A stretch of DNA of 16,658 nucleotides from Lachnospiraceae bacterium. Lineage in GTDB: Bacteria; Bacillota; Clostridia; Lachnospirales; Lachnospiraceae. Each line of letters opens with the position of its first letter. The stretch's first letter is position 1. The translations under genes and the position numbers were made by a program. The stretch lies in contig CAADTP010000053.1 of assembly GCA_900751995.1 (NCBI GenBank), forward strand, positions 1 through 16,658, read 5' to 3'. The notes beneath the pieces are model-generated. The model made no database searches, had not been told where the DNA came from, and saw only the letters and a program-made list of their open reading frames with translations. Positions 6,698-13,667 of the stretch are shown here, one piece after another.

Positions 6698-8569
6698 CTA
6701 TGCTTCCACATAAACCGCATCAAAGTTACAGTTGTCTTTACATGCACCGCACTTGATACATGCATCGTTGTTGATGTGATACGGATGTTTGATCTTTCCG
6801 CTGATCGCACCTGCCGGGCAGTTCTTCGCGCATTTGCCGCAGCCGATACAGAATTCCGGATTGATGTGGAACTGACGAAGTGCTGTACAGACTTTTGCAC
6901 GGCATTTCTTGTCACGAATGTGTTCTTCATATTCGTCGCGGAAGCGTTTCAGTGTACTGATAACAGGAAGAGGAGCACTCTTGCCGAGACCGCAAAGAGC
7001 CATGCTCTGAACCATGGTAGCAAGTTCTTCCAGCTCGTCCAGATCTGACATTTCGCCCTTACCTTCTACGATCCTCTCAAGGATCTCAAGCATACGCTTG
7101 GTACCTTCACGACATGGTACACACTTACCGCAGCTCTCTCTCTGTGTAAAGTTCATGAAGAATCTGGCAACCTCTACCATACAGGTATTGTCATCCATAA
7201 CTACAAGGCCGCCGGAACCCATAATCGCATCAAAAGATTTGACAGAGTCAAAATCAAGAGGACGGTCGAGCTGATCCTCGATCAGACAGCCGCCGGATGG
7301 TCCGCCAATCTGTACGCCCTTGAAAACAGCTCCGTTCTTAAGTCCGCCGCCGATATCATAGATAATGTGACGGAGACTTGTTCCCATAGGAACTTCGATC
7401 AGACCTGTGTTCTCAATGGAACCTGTCAGAGAGAAGGTCTTGGTTCCCGGGCTTCCCTCTGTTCCGATGGTATGGAACCAGTCAGCACCCTGAAGGATGA
7501 TCTTTGGAACGTTGGCATAGGTTTCTACGTTATTGAGGACAGTAGGTTTCTCCCAGAGTCCTTTCTCTACAGTACGAGGAGGTTTGACACGCGGCATACC
7601 TCTCTTGCCTTCGATGGATGCGGTAAGTGCTGAACCCTCACCACATACGAAAGCACCGGCTCCACGGTTGATATGTAAATGGAAGTTTACACCGGAACCG
7701 AGAATATTGTCACCGAGAAGTCCATAGGATTCGGCCTGCTCGATCGCCATATGAAGTCGTTTGACGGACAGCGGATATTCTGCACGCACATAGATATAAC
7801 CATCCTCTGCACCAACTGCATAAGCGGCAATAGTCATACCTTCAATCATCTTGTATGGATCACCTTCCATTACGGAGCCATCCATAAATGCACCCGGATC
7901 ACCTTCGTCACCGTTGCAGACTACATAGCGTACTTTTTCTTTCTGACGTGCAACCTGTGACCATTTCTTGCCTGCCGGGAAACCGGCACCGCCACGGCCG
8001 CGAAGACCGGATCTGGTCACTTCATCGATCACTTCCTGCGGAGTCATATCAAAGAAGGCTTTGGCCATAGCCTGGAATCCGCCTGCTGCAATATATTCGT
8101 CAATAGATTCTGCATCGATGTTGCCGCAGTTTTCAAGAACAATCCTGGTCTGCTGATTCAAAAACGGAATGTCTGAAGGATGCTGACAGACATTATCATG
8201 ATCACGATAGAACAGACGGGTAACAGGCTCTCCTCCCATGACTGTACGCTCCACGATCTCCTTACAGTCCTCCACCTGTACATGTACATACTGGTAATCA
8301 TACGGTTCAATCTTCATCAGAGGTCCAAGTTCGCATAAGCCCTGGCAGCCTGTCTTGACGATACCAACATGCGGCACGTCCTTCTTCATCTCGATGCTTA
8401 CCCAGTCAAGATTCTCACAGAGTCTCACCATCTCATCGTAAATCTTCTGTGCACCGGAGGCAATACATCCGGTACCTGAACAGACAAGTATACGACAGGT
8501 AAAAGATTCCAGGGTATTTTTTACTTCGGCCTGCTTCCTGAGCAGATCATCTTTACTCACAATACTCAT
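6698..8569 (-). CDS. hydB: Bifurcating hydrogenase flavoprotein subunit, NuoF-like
   Basis: FMN- and NAD-binding subunit of HydABC, where electrons pass between NAD(H), ferredoxin and the H-cluster subunit. The 623 residues show a thioredoxin-like [2Fe-2S] domain (C30, C35, C75, C79), the NuoF core with GRGGAGFPAG (191-200) for NAD binding and NGDEGDPGAF (219-228) near the FMN, a [4Fe-4S] site (C480, C483, C486, C526), and two C-terminal [4Fe-4S] ferredoxin motifs (C574/577/580/584 and C604/607/610/614). This arrangement, with an added N-terminal NuoE-like and a C-terminal ferredoxin domain, separates HydB from NuoF of complex I. The start codon overlaps the hydC stop (ATGA), implying coupled translation; GAGGTG lies 7 bases upstream. 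Formate dehydrogenase-linked NuoF proteins look similar, but the adjacent hydA settles the call. Confidence 0.95.
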   Translation of the reverse strand: MSIVSKDDLLRKQAEVKNTLESFTCRILVCSGTGCIASGAQKIYDEMVRLCENLDWVSIEMKKDVPHVGIVKTGCQGLCELGPLMKIEPYDYQYVHVQVEDCKEIVERTVMGGEPVTRLFYRDHDNVCQHPSDIPFLNQQTRIVLENCGNIDAESIDEYIAAGGFQAMAKAFFDMTPQEVIDEVTRSGLRGRGGAGFPAGKKWSQVARQKEKVRYVVCNGDEGDPGAFMDGSVMEGDPYKMIEGMTIAAYAVGAEDGYIYVRAEYPLSVKRLHMAIEQAESYGLLGDNILGSGVNFHLHINRGAGAFVCGEGSALTASIEGKRGMPRVKPPRTVEKGLWEKPTVLNNVETYANVPKIILQGADWFHTIGTEGSPGTKTFSLTGSIENTGLIEVPMGTSLRHIIYDIGGGLKNGAVFKGVQIGGPSGGCLIEDQLDRPLDFDSVKSFDAIMGSGGLVVMDDNTCMVEVARFFMNFTQRESCGKCVPCREGTKRMLEILERIVEGKGEMSDLDELEELATMVQSMALCGLGKSAPLPVISTLKRFRDEYEEHIRDKKCRAKVCTALRQFHINPEFCIGCGKCAKNCPAGAISGKIKHPYHINNDACIKCGACKDNCNFDAVYVEA

Positions 8570-9045
8570 ACCTTCTCACCTCTCAATTCATTCAAAAGCT
8601 CAATTGCCTTTTCAGGTGTCATCTTCGGATGTACTTCGTCATTTACGGTAAGTGTCGGTGCGAGTCCGCATGCACCAAGACAGGATACCGTCTCTACTGT
8701 AAAAAGCATGTCATCCGTTGTATGCTTCTTGTTACTGAGGCCAAGTTCTTTCATAAGGGCTTCCTTGACCGGCATGGATTTACGTACATGACAGGCAGTT
8801 CCGTCGCAGACCTTGATCACATACTTACCCTTCGGCTCAAAGGAAAAGTTCTCATAAAAGGTGGCAACACTGTAAGCCTTTGCCTCGGTAACCCCGATCT
8901 TAGATGCCACATAGGTCAGAAGCTCTCCCGGCAGGTAACGGTATTCCGCCTGAATATCCTGCATGATCGGAATCAGTGATGCCGGTTTGCGTCCGTAGTG
9001 TTCGATGATCTCATCTGTCTTCACATAATAAGACTGATCTAACAT
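8566..9045 (-). CDS. hydC: Bifurcating hydrogenase [2Fe-2S] subunit, NuoE-like
   Basis: Small thioredoxin-fold electron-transfer subunit of HydABC. At 159 residues it has the normal length, with a helical N-terminal bundle (IMQDIQAEYRYLP, VATFYENF) and the four cluster ligands C80, C85, C122 and C126 in the family pattern VCDGTACHVR and SCLGACGLAP. First gene of the hydC-hydB-hydA operon. AAGGAGGG lies 6 bases before the ATG, and a promoter with matching spacing lies about 80 bases upstream. Its last bases overlap the hydB start. Confidence 0.95.
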   Translation of the reverse strand: MLDQSYYVKTDEIIEHYGRKPASLIPIMQDIQAEYRYLPGELLTYVASKIGVTEAKAYSVATFYENFSFEPKGKYVIKVCDGTACHVRKSMPVKEALMKELGLSNKKHTTDDMLFTVETVSCLGACGLAPTLTVNDEVHPKMTPEKAIELLNELRGEKV

Positions 9046-9078
9046 TCGATTCCCTCCTTGTTAAAAATGTAATTTGAT

Positions 9079-9109
9079 CTGTGTTTATCAATTTGTATAC
9101 TTTACACAG
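9079..9109. promoter_or_regulatory. Inverted repeat in the hyd leader
   Basis: CTGTGT (9079-9084) and ACACAG (9104-9109) form perfect 6-bp arms 19 bases apart. They lie in the 5' untranslated region expected from the upstream promoter, about 35-65 bases before the hydC start. It may be an operator or a weak hairpin; the AT-rich surroundings keep confidence low. Confidence 0.3.
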
Positions 9110-9123
9110 TAATGATAGTTTTC

Positions 9124-9152
9124 ATTATACATTAAATAGTTAATATATACAA
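9124..9152 (-). promoter_or_regulatory. Sigma-A promoter of hydC-hydB-hydA with a palindrome in its spacer
   Basis: On the minus strand TTGTAT (9147-9152) and TATAAT (9124-9129) lie exactly 17 bases apart, giving a leader of about 70 bases before hydC. The spacer contains the palindrome ATTAA-N4-TTAAT (9131-9144), whose TTAA-N4-TTAA core matches the core of the Rex operator, although the outer bases fit poorly. No clear terminator for the upstream glucosaminidase gene was seen in 9153-9251. Confidence 0.65.
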
Positions 9153-9251
9153 GGGAAATGCGAAAAAATTTCAATAATTTATGCAAAGTTTTGTCTGTTT
9201 TCCATATTGTCGTGATATTTTTAACATGTTTTATAATTTTTTGTCAATCTT

Positions 9252-10013
9252 TTATTTCTCTTTAAGTTCACCCAGTAAGCGGATCAGTTTTGCTCCGTAA
9301 TCAGCTCCGGCTGCCCAGCCGCCTCCATTTGGATTTTCCTGCTGTCCAAGCCATTCCACATAGGGAGCACTGCCTCTTCGTACCATATCGAAGCGTGTGT
9401 CTACACAGTCCTGGTTCAGTGCTTCATCACAGGCATATGCTTTGAGATGCTGTACCTGTGCGCGGATACCGGTCCTCACATCAGGATAGGAAACACCCTG
9501 GACACCGCCGCCTGTGGTTCCAAGGCCGGCAAAATTGTACTGGGAAATCCCGGAATCACCTCCATATGCAAGCCATCCTGTCTCAAGCATGGCCTGTTCA
9601 AATACAACTTCCCCACGGATGCCTTCTGCATTCGCCTCCTCTAGAATAATCGTACAAAAATCCTCTATCGTCTCTGCCCCGCCTTCTTTGAGGGCGGCAG
9701 ACGGATATTCCTGACCATGCGAATTGTACTGAGAAGTCATCTGATCCAGCGAAACCGTGGTGGTTCCAAGAATTGTATAATAACCGGCTGTGTTGTCTGT
9801 GGAATCATCTATAAAATTCGGGTCTGAAGTAAAATCCGGTGCCTCAAGATGTTCCGGTTTGTGGATTTGTCCCTCTCCGGAATGGTCTGAGATCTGTGAA
9901 ATTTCAGATGTCTGTGTGTTGTCCCCAAAGACCAGACAAGGTGCCCCTGTCATAAGGGCACCCGTCAGTATCATCTGTGAACAAAAGAGCATTGCTTTTT
10001 TGTTTCTGATCAT
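9252..10013 (-). CDS. Secreted glucosaminidase-domain peptidoglycan hydrolase
   Basis: Probable cell-wall hydrolase acting outside the membrane on the glycan strand. The 253-residue product begins with a typical signal peptide (basic MIRNKK, then a hydrophobic stretch to about residue 29). A low-complexity, Asp/Ser/Thr-rich linker to about 80 follows, then a glucosaminidase-type domain from about 90 to the end: FEQAMLETGW with the likely catalytic E144, QYNFAGLG at 159-166, a repeated-loading segment YPDVRTGIRAQVQHLKAY and a WAAGADYGAKLI end. There is no lipobox, sorting signal or wall-binding repeat. Its ATG overlaps the folD TGA (ATGA) and its ribosome-binding site AGAAAGG lies inside folD, so it is translated with folD. 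The pairing of a wall hydrolase with one-carbon enzymes is unexpected, and the substrate bond is inferred from the family only. Confidence 0.85.
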   Translation of the reverse strand: MIRNKKAMLFCSQMILTGALMTGAPCLVFGDNTQTSEISQISDHSGEGQIHKPEHLEAPDFTSDPNFIDDSTDNTAGYYTILGTTTVSLDQMTSQYNSHGQEYPSAALKEGGAETIEDFCTIILEEANAEGIRGEVVFEQAMLETGWLAYGGDSGISQYNFAGLGTTGGGVQGVSYPDVRTGIRAQVQHLKAYACDEALNQDCVDTRFDMVRRGSAPYVEWLGQQENPNGGGWAAGADYGAKLIRLLGELKEK

Positions 10014-10864
10014 TCATTTACCTTTCTCATTGCAGCTTCTACTACATGTCCTACAAGAACGGATGTTGTAACGCTTCCAACTCCGCCAGGAACAGGTGTG
10101 ATCGCATCAACGATCGGCTCAACTGCTGCGTAATCAACGTCTCCGCAAAGTTTGCCTTCTGCATTTACATTGATACCTACATCAATGATTGTCTGTCCTT
10201 CTCTGACATAGTCAGCTCCGACAACGCCTGCACGTCCGGCTGCAACGATCACGATGTCTGCTTCTTTTGCAACAGACGGCATATCAACAGTTCTTGTATG
10301 ACAGATTGTCACTGTCGCATTTTTCTTAACCAGCATCATAGCTGCAGGTTTTCCAACCACAAGACTTCTTCCGATCACAACAGCTTTTTTGCCTGTGCAG
10401 TCGATTCCGTAATGGTCCAGGATCTCCATGCAGGCCTGTGGTGTACATGGCGGGAATCCGATCTTTTTGCCTGTGAATACACCGGACATGGAAAGATCTG
10501 TCATGCAGTCAACGTCTTTTTCTGCAGCAAGTGCGTTTTCGATCACTGCCTGATCCAGATGTTTCGGAAGCGGACGGAACAGAAGAACGCCGTGAATATG
10601 GTCGTCTTTGTTTACTTTGTCGATAGTTGCCAGAAGTTCTTCCTGGGATACATCTCCCGGAAGAAGGATTTTCTCACATGCTACTCCAAGAGTTTCGCAG
10701 CGTTTTGTTGCTCCTCTTTCATAAGAAATGTCACTTGGGTTCTCACCAACACGAATGATGCACAGAGTCGGGTTTACACCCTTTCCCTGTAATTCTGCTA
10801 CATTTGCTTTGATTTTTTCATTCAGTGCTGCTGTTACTTCTTTACCTAATAACTGCTTTGCCAT
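10010..10864 (-). CDS. folD: Methylene-tetrahydrofolate dehydrogenase (FolD family), probably without cyclohydrolase activity
   Basis: Cytosolic enzyme interconverting methenyl- and methylene-tetrahydrofolate with NAD(P) in the methyl branch of the Wood-Ljungdahl pathway. The 284 residues have normal FolD length with the NAD(P)-binding VVIGRSLVVGKP (162-173), KDVD (116-119), IIDVGIN (226-232) and TPVPGGVGSVTT (256-267). A gapless alignment by eye to Escherichia coli FolD shows Y48 and D119 conserved, but the catalytic lysine (K54 there) is Ala52 here and the conserved glutamine (Q98) is Phe96; the glycine after the KDVD motif is Cys120. The nearest lysine is two residues later (K54). These residues are needed for the cyclohydrolase step in bifunctional FolD, which fits the separate cyclohydrolase fchA 39 bases upstream. 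GGAGG precedes the ATG by 11 bases, slightly long. The stop overlaps the next gene by 4 bp. NAD versus NADP preference cannot be told. Confidence 0.93.
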   Translation of the reverse strand: MAKQLLGKEVTAALNEKIKANVAELQGKGVNPTLCIIRVGENPSDISYERGATKRCETLGVACEKILLPGDVSQEELLATIDKVNKDDHIHGVLLFRPLPKHLDQAVIENALAAEKDVDCMTDLSMSGVFTGKKIGFPPCTPQACMEILDHYGIDCTGKKAVVIGRSLVVGKPAAMMLVKKNATVTICHTRTVDMPSVAKEADIVIVAAGRAGVVGADYVREGQTIIDVGINVNAEGKLCGDVDYAAVEPIVDAITPVPGGVGSVTTSVLVGHVVEAAMRKVNE

Positions 10865-10903
10865 TTTGTATATTTCCTCCGCTAATTATCGTATTATCAG
10901 ATA

Positions 10904-11533
10904 TTATTTCAGGCGTCCAAGAACGCTTTCGAATGTTTCGTCTGCCATTTTTGTATATTTCTCAAGCATTGCATCTGCTTTTTTGTTAAGCTCTTCTGCA
11001 TATTCTCTGTCAGCCATGGATTTTGTGTTGATGTAAACATTGAGGCTTGCACCCTGTAATGCTGCTTTACAGAAAGCTGCACCAACACCTGCATCGCTGA
11101 TTGCAAGTTTGGATCCTTTTGCACCAAATTCAACGATCAGCTCGATTGCTTCACAGCATTTCTCCATGATTTCCATCGGTACAGAGCAGGCATCCTTCAG
11201 CACGATCTCCATAACACGCGCTTTTTCTGCCTTTTCTTCTTCTGTCTCTTTCGGCATTCCATAGGCTTTGGAAAGAGGCTCAAAAACTTCCGCATCTCTT
11301 TCGATCAGGCGAAGAAAATCTTTCTGAAGCTGATCGCATTTTGCTTTCAGCTCCCACATTTCATCCTCTACGTCTGCATATTTCTTCTTACCTACAGTAA
11401 GACTGCCTACCATGTTTCCAAGTGCTGTACCAACTGCTCCAACCAGAGCTGAAGCACCACCGCCACCCGGTACCGGGGCTTTAGAGGCGAGGACTTCTAC
11501 GAATTCTGTGCATGTGCTAGTGGAAAATCCCAT
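10904..11533 (-). CDS. fchA: Methenyl-tetrahydrofolate cyclohydrolase, cyclodeaminase (FTCD) type
   Basis: Converts formyl-tetrahydrofolate to methenyl-tetrahydrofolate between Fhs and FolD. The 209-residue product is the all-helical cyclodeaminase/cyclohydrolase fold, with the glycine-rich APVPGGGGASALVGAVG near residues 19-35, KKKYADVEDEM (49-59), DAEVF and a C-terminal helical stretch ending FESVLGRLK. The ATG at 11533 is chosen over 11563 because GGAGGAG lies 5-6 bases before it and the product then starts with the family's N-terminal helix. It leads an fchA-folD-glucosaminidase unit. A possible promoter and two palindromes lie upstream. The fold is shared with formimino-THF cyclodeaminase of histidine breakdown, but the neighbours fhs and folD point to one-carbon metabolism. 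Confidence 0.92.
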   Translation of the reverse strand: MGFSTSTCTEFVEVLASKAPVPGGGGASALVGAVGTALGNMVGSLTVGKKKYADVEDEMWELKAKCDQLQKDFLRLIERDAEVFEPLSKAYGMPKETEEEKAEKARVMEIVLKDACSVPMEIMEKCCEAIELIVEFGAKGSKLAISDAGVGAAFCKAALQGASLNVYINTKSMADREYAEELNKKADAMLEKYTKMADETFESVLGRLK

Positions 11534-11594
11534 TTTTTCTCCTCCGGAAAAAAGGTGACCCAATAAAAGGGGCTTTTTTCTTCTATTTTCTTTT

Positions 11595-11651
11595 ATTATA
11601 ATAATCTTTTTAGGATAAATCCTAAGACCTGTTACATATTTGGAAATATGT
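11595..11651 (-). promoter_or_regulatory. Candidate control region of fchA with two palindromes
   Basis: A TATAAT on the minus strand (11595-11600) lies about 62 bases before fchA; the -35 match is poor (TTAGGA at 19 bases). Two perfect palindromes lie just upstream: TTAGGAT-AA-ATCCTAA (11610-11625), which would cover the -35 region, and ACATATTT-GG-AAATATGT (11634-11651). They look like operator sites for a dimeric regulator, but no known consensus was recognised. Confidence 0.4.
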
Positions 11652-11658
11652 GAAACCC

Positions 11659-11817
11659 TCTGAGGGGGACTATCTCAAAGTTGCGAAGGCCGAAAGTCCC
11701 CCTCAGACTCCCCCTGTTTGGCCACGCATTATAGAAATAACAAGCAAGCTTCCGCGTGGCCCGGTGGGGTGCGCGAGGGGAGAGCGGCCTTCGCAACTGT
11801 GAGCGCCCTCCCCTCGC
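11659..11817. repeat. REPIN-like structured repeat, 159 bp, between fhs and fchA
   Basis: GC-rich block in an otherwise AT-rich 365-bp gap (11534-11898). Four perfect inverted repeats are present: (a) TCTGAGGGGGAC 11659-11670 with 11696-11707; (b) AGTTGCGAAGGCCG 11679-11692 with 11785-11798; (c) GGCCACGC 11720-11727 with 11754-11761; (d) GCGAGGGGAG 11773-11782 with 11808-11817. The left half (a hairpin with b in its loop) reappears inverted as the right half (d hairpin with the complementary b arm in its loop), around the central c hairpin. It may act as a terminator or mRNA stabiliser between fhs and fchA, or may simply be a mobile repeat. The 68-codon frame across it is not a credible gene. 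Confidence 0.75.
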
Positions 11818-11898
11818 AAAGGTTTTCTTATTTTCCAAAATATAATTTACCCTGCTTTTTAAAGCAAAAAATTAACCTTTTAGATATGAGACTATTTC

Positions 11899-13584
11899 TT
11901 AGAAAAGTCCAGTAATCTTTCCGGTTTCGTCTACATCGATTCTCTCAGCAGCCGGTACTTTCGGGAGTCCTGGCATGGTCATGATCTCGCCTGTGAGGGC
12001 TACGATGAAACCTGCTCCTGCGGAGATCTTGAGGTTACGTACAGTAACTTCGAAGTCTGTCGGTGCACCGAGTTTTGTCTGATCATCTGTCAGGCTGTAC
12101 TGTGTCTTTGCTACGCAGATCGGGCAGTTGCCGAATCCGAGAGCCTCAAGCTGTTTTGCCTGTTTCTGGGCATTTGCTGTAAGAACTACTTTCTTACCAC
12201 CGTATACTTTCTGTACAATCTGGTTCAGCTTGTCCTCGATAGAACCTTCCAGTTCGTATGCGTAGGAGAAGTCGTTTGGTTCTTCAACAAGACGAATCAC
12301 TTCTTCTGCAAGTTTGATTCCGCCTTCGCCGCCTTTTGCCCATACTTCAGAAAGAGCAACGTTTACGCCAAGTTCTTTACATTTTGCTTCTACAAAGTCA
12401 AGCTCTGCCTTTGTATCTGTCGGGAATGCATTGATAGCAACTACGCATGGAAGTTTGTATACGTTCTTGATGTTGCTTACGTGTTTCAGAAGGTTCGGGA
12501 TACCTTTCTCCAGTGCTTCCAGGTTCTCGTTGTTGAGGTCAGCTTTTGCCACGCCGCCGTTGTATTTCAGGGCACGTACAGTAGCTACGATAACAACTGC
12601 ACTTGGATGCAGGTCTGCCATACGGCATTTGATATCCAGGAATTTCTCTGCTCCGAGGTCTGCACCGAAGCCGGCTTCTGTGATCGCATAATCAGCGAGC
12701 TTCATAGCCATCTTTGTAGCGGTTACGGAGTTACATCCATGAGCGATGTTTGCGAATGGTCCGCCGTGAACGATTGCCGGAACATCCTCCAGTGTCTGTA
12801 CAAGGTTTGGTTTCAGGGCATCCTTGAGGAGGGCTGTCATAGCACCTTCTGCGTGAAGGTCACCAGCTGTTACCGGTTTCTGCTCGGAAACCTTACCATA
12901 TGTATATCCGATGATGATTCTGGAAAGTCTTTCTTTCAGGTCTTTGATGTCACTTGCAAGACAGAGAACTGCCATGATCTCAGATGCAACTGTGATGTCA
13001 TATCCGTCTTCACGAGGCATTCCGTTTGTCTTTCCGCCGAGTCCGTCTACTACATTACGAAGCTGACGGTCGTTCATATCCACGCATCTTCTCCATGTGA
13101 TCTTACGTGGGTCGATGTTCAGTGCATTGCCCTGGAAGATATGGTTGTCGATCATTGCTGCAAGAAGGTTGTTTGCTGCACCGATCGCATGGAAATCACC
13201 TGTAAAATGAAGGTTGATGTCTTCCATTGGAACTACCTGTGCATATCCGCCGCCTGCTGCGCCGCCCTTAACACCGAATACCGGTCCGAGGGATGGCTCA
13301 CGAAGTGCTACCATAACGCTCTTGCCAAGCTTCTGCATACCATCAGCAAGACCTACGGTTGTAGTGGTCTTTCCTTCACCTGCCGGTGTCGGGTTGATCG
13401 CGGTTACGAGGATCAGCTTGCCGTCCTTTTTGTCACTTTCTTTCAGAAGATTGTAGTCGATTTTTGCTTTGTATTTACCATACTGCTCCAGATATTTGTC
13501 ATCAATACCTGCTTTCTCTGCAATCTTGGTAATCGGCTCCATTGTGCACTCCTGTGCGATTTCGATGTCACTTTTGAATCCCAT
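11899..13584 (-). CDS. fhs: Formate-tetrahydrofolate ligase
   Basis: Formyl-THF synthetase, which activates formate with ATP and tetrahydrofolate to 10-formyl-THF, the entry step of the methyl branch. The 561-residue protein is the expected length (about 555-560). Visible signatures are the ATP-binding TPAGEGKTTT (66-75), REPSLGPVFGVKGGAAGGGY (95-114), HFTGDFHAIGAANN and the C-terminal GEIMTMPGLP (532-541). The N-terminus MGFKSDIEIAQECTMEPI is typical and GGGAGGT lies 6 bases before the ATG. It follows the DUF3786 gene by 83 bases and precedes fchA across the REPIN-like gap. A TATAAT-like box at 13611-13616 lacks a convincing -35, so whether fhs has its own promoter is open. No terminator was identified directly after it. 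Confidence 0.98.
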   Translation of the reverse strand: MGFKSDIEIAQECTMEPITKIAEKAGIDDKYLEQYGKYKAKIDYNLLKESDKKDGKLILVTAINPTPAGEGKTTTTVGLADGMQKLGKSVMVALREPSLGPVFGVKGGAAGGGYAQVVPMEDINLHFTGDFHAIGAANNLLAAMIDNHIFQGNALNIDPRKITWRRCVDMNDRQLRNVVDGLGGKTNGMPREDGYDITVASEIMAVLCLASDIKDLKERLSRIIIGYTYGKVSEQKPVTAGDLHAEGAMTALLKDALKPNLVQTLEDVPAIVHGGPFANIAHGCNSVTATKMAMKLADYAITEAGFGADLGAEKFLDIKCRMADLHPSAVVIVATVRALKYNGGVAKADLNNENLEALEKGIPNLLKHVSNIKNVYKLPCVVAINAFPTDTKAELDFVEAKCKELGVNVALSEVWAKGGEGGIKLAEEVIRLVEEPNDFSYAYELEGSIEDKLNQIVQKVYGGKKVVLTANAQKQAKQLEALGFGNCPICVAKTQYSLTDDQTKLGAPTDFEVTVRNLKISAGAGFIVALTGEIMTMPGLPKVPAAERIDVDETGKITGLF

Positions 13585-13667
13585 AATATTACCTCCCGCG
13601 TTTTATTTTTATTATATACAATGAGGATTTCCCTCTTTTTGTATTCAGAGGTCTGACATGGTAAAGA

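Noticed and set aside
9219..9247. A perfect TTGACA on the minus strand (9242-9247) as an alternative hyd promoter
   Set aside because: The hexamer 17 bases downstream is TTAAAA, a poor -10, and the promoter at 9124-9152 is far better placed and complete.
9252..10013. Lipoprotein signal in the glucosaminidase (cysteine at residue 26 after the hydrophobic stretch)
   Set aside because: The residues before the cysteine (GAP) do not fit a lipobox, and Pro at -1 is unsuitable; an ordinary signal peptide is more likely.
11548..11579. Possible terminator just before the fchA ribosome-binding site (AAAAAAG ... CTTTTTT with a CCC/GGG core)
   Set aside because: Mostly A-T pairs with a four-base bulge and only three G-C core pairs; too weak to call.
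11632..11838. A 68-codon minus-strand frame across the repeat between fhs and fchA
   Set aside because: It is read through the inverted repeats, is Arg/Pro-rich, has no ribosome-binding site that I can see and no recognisable domain.
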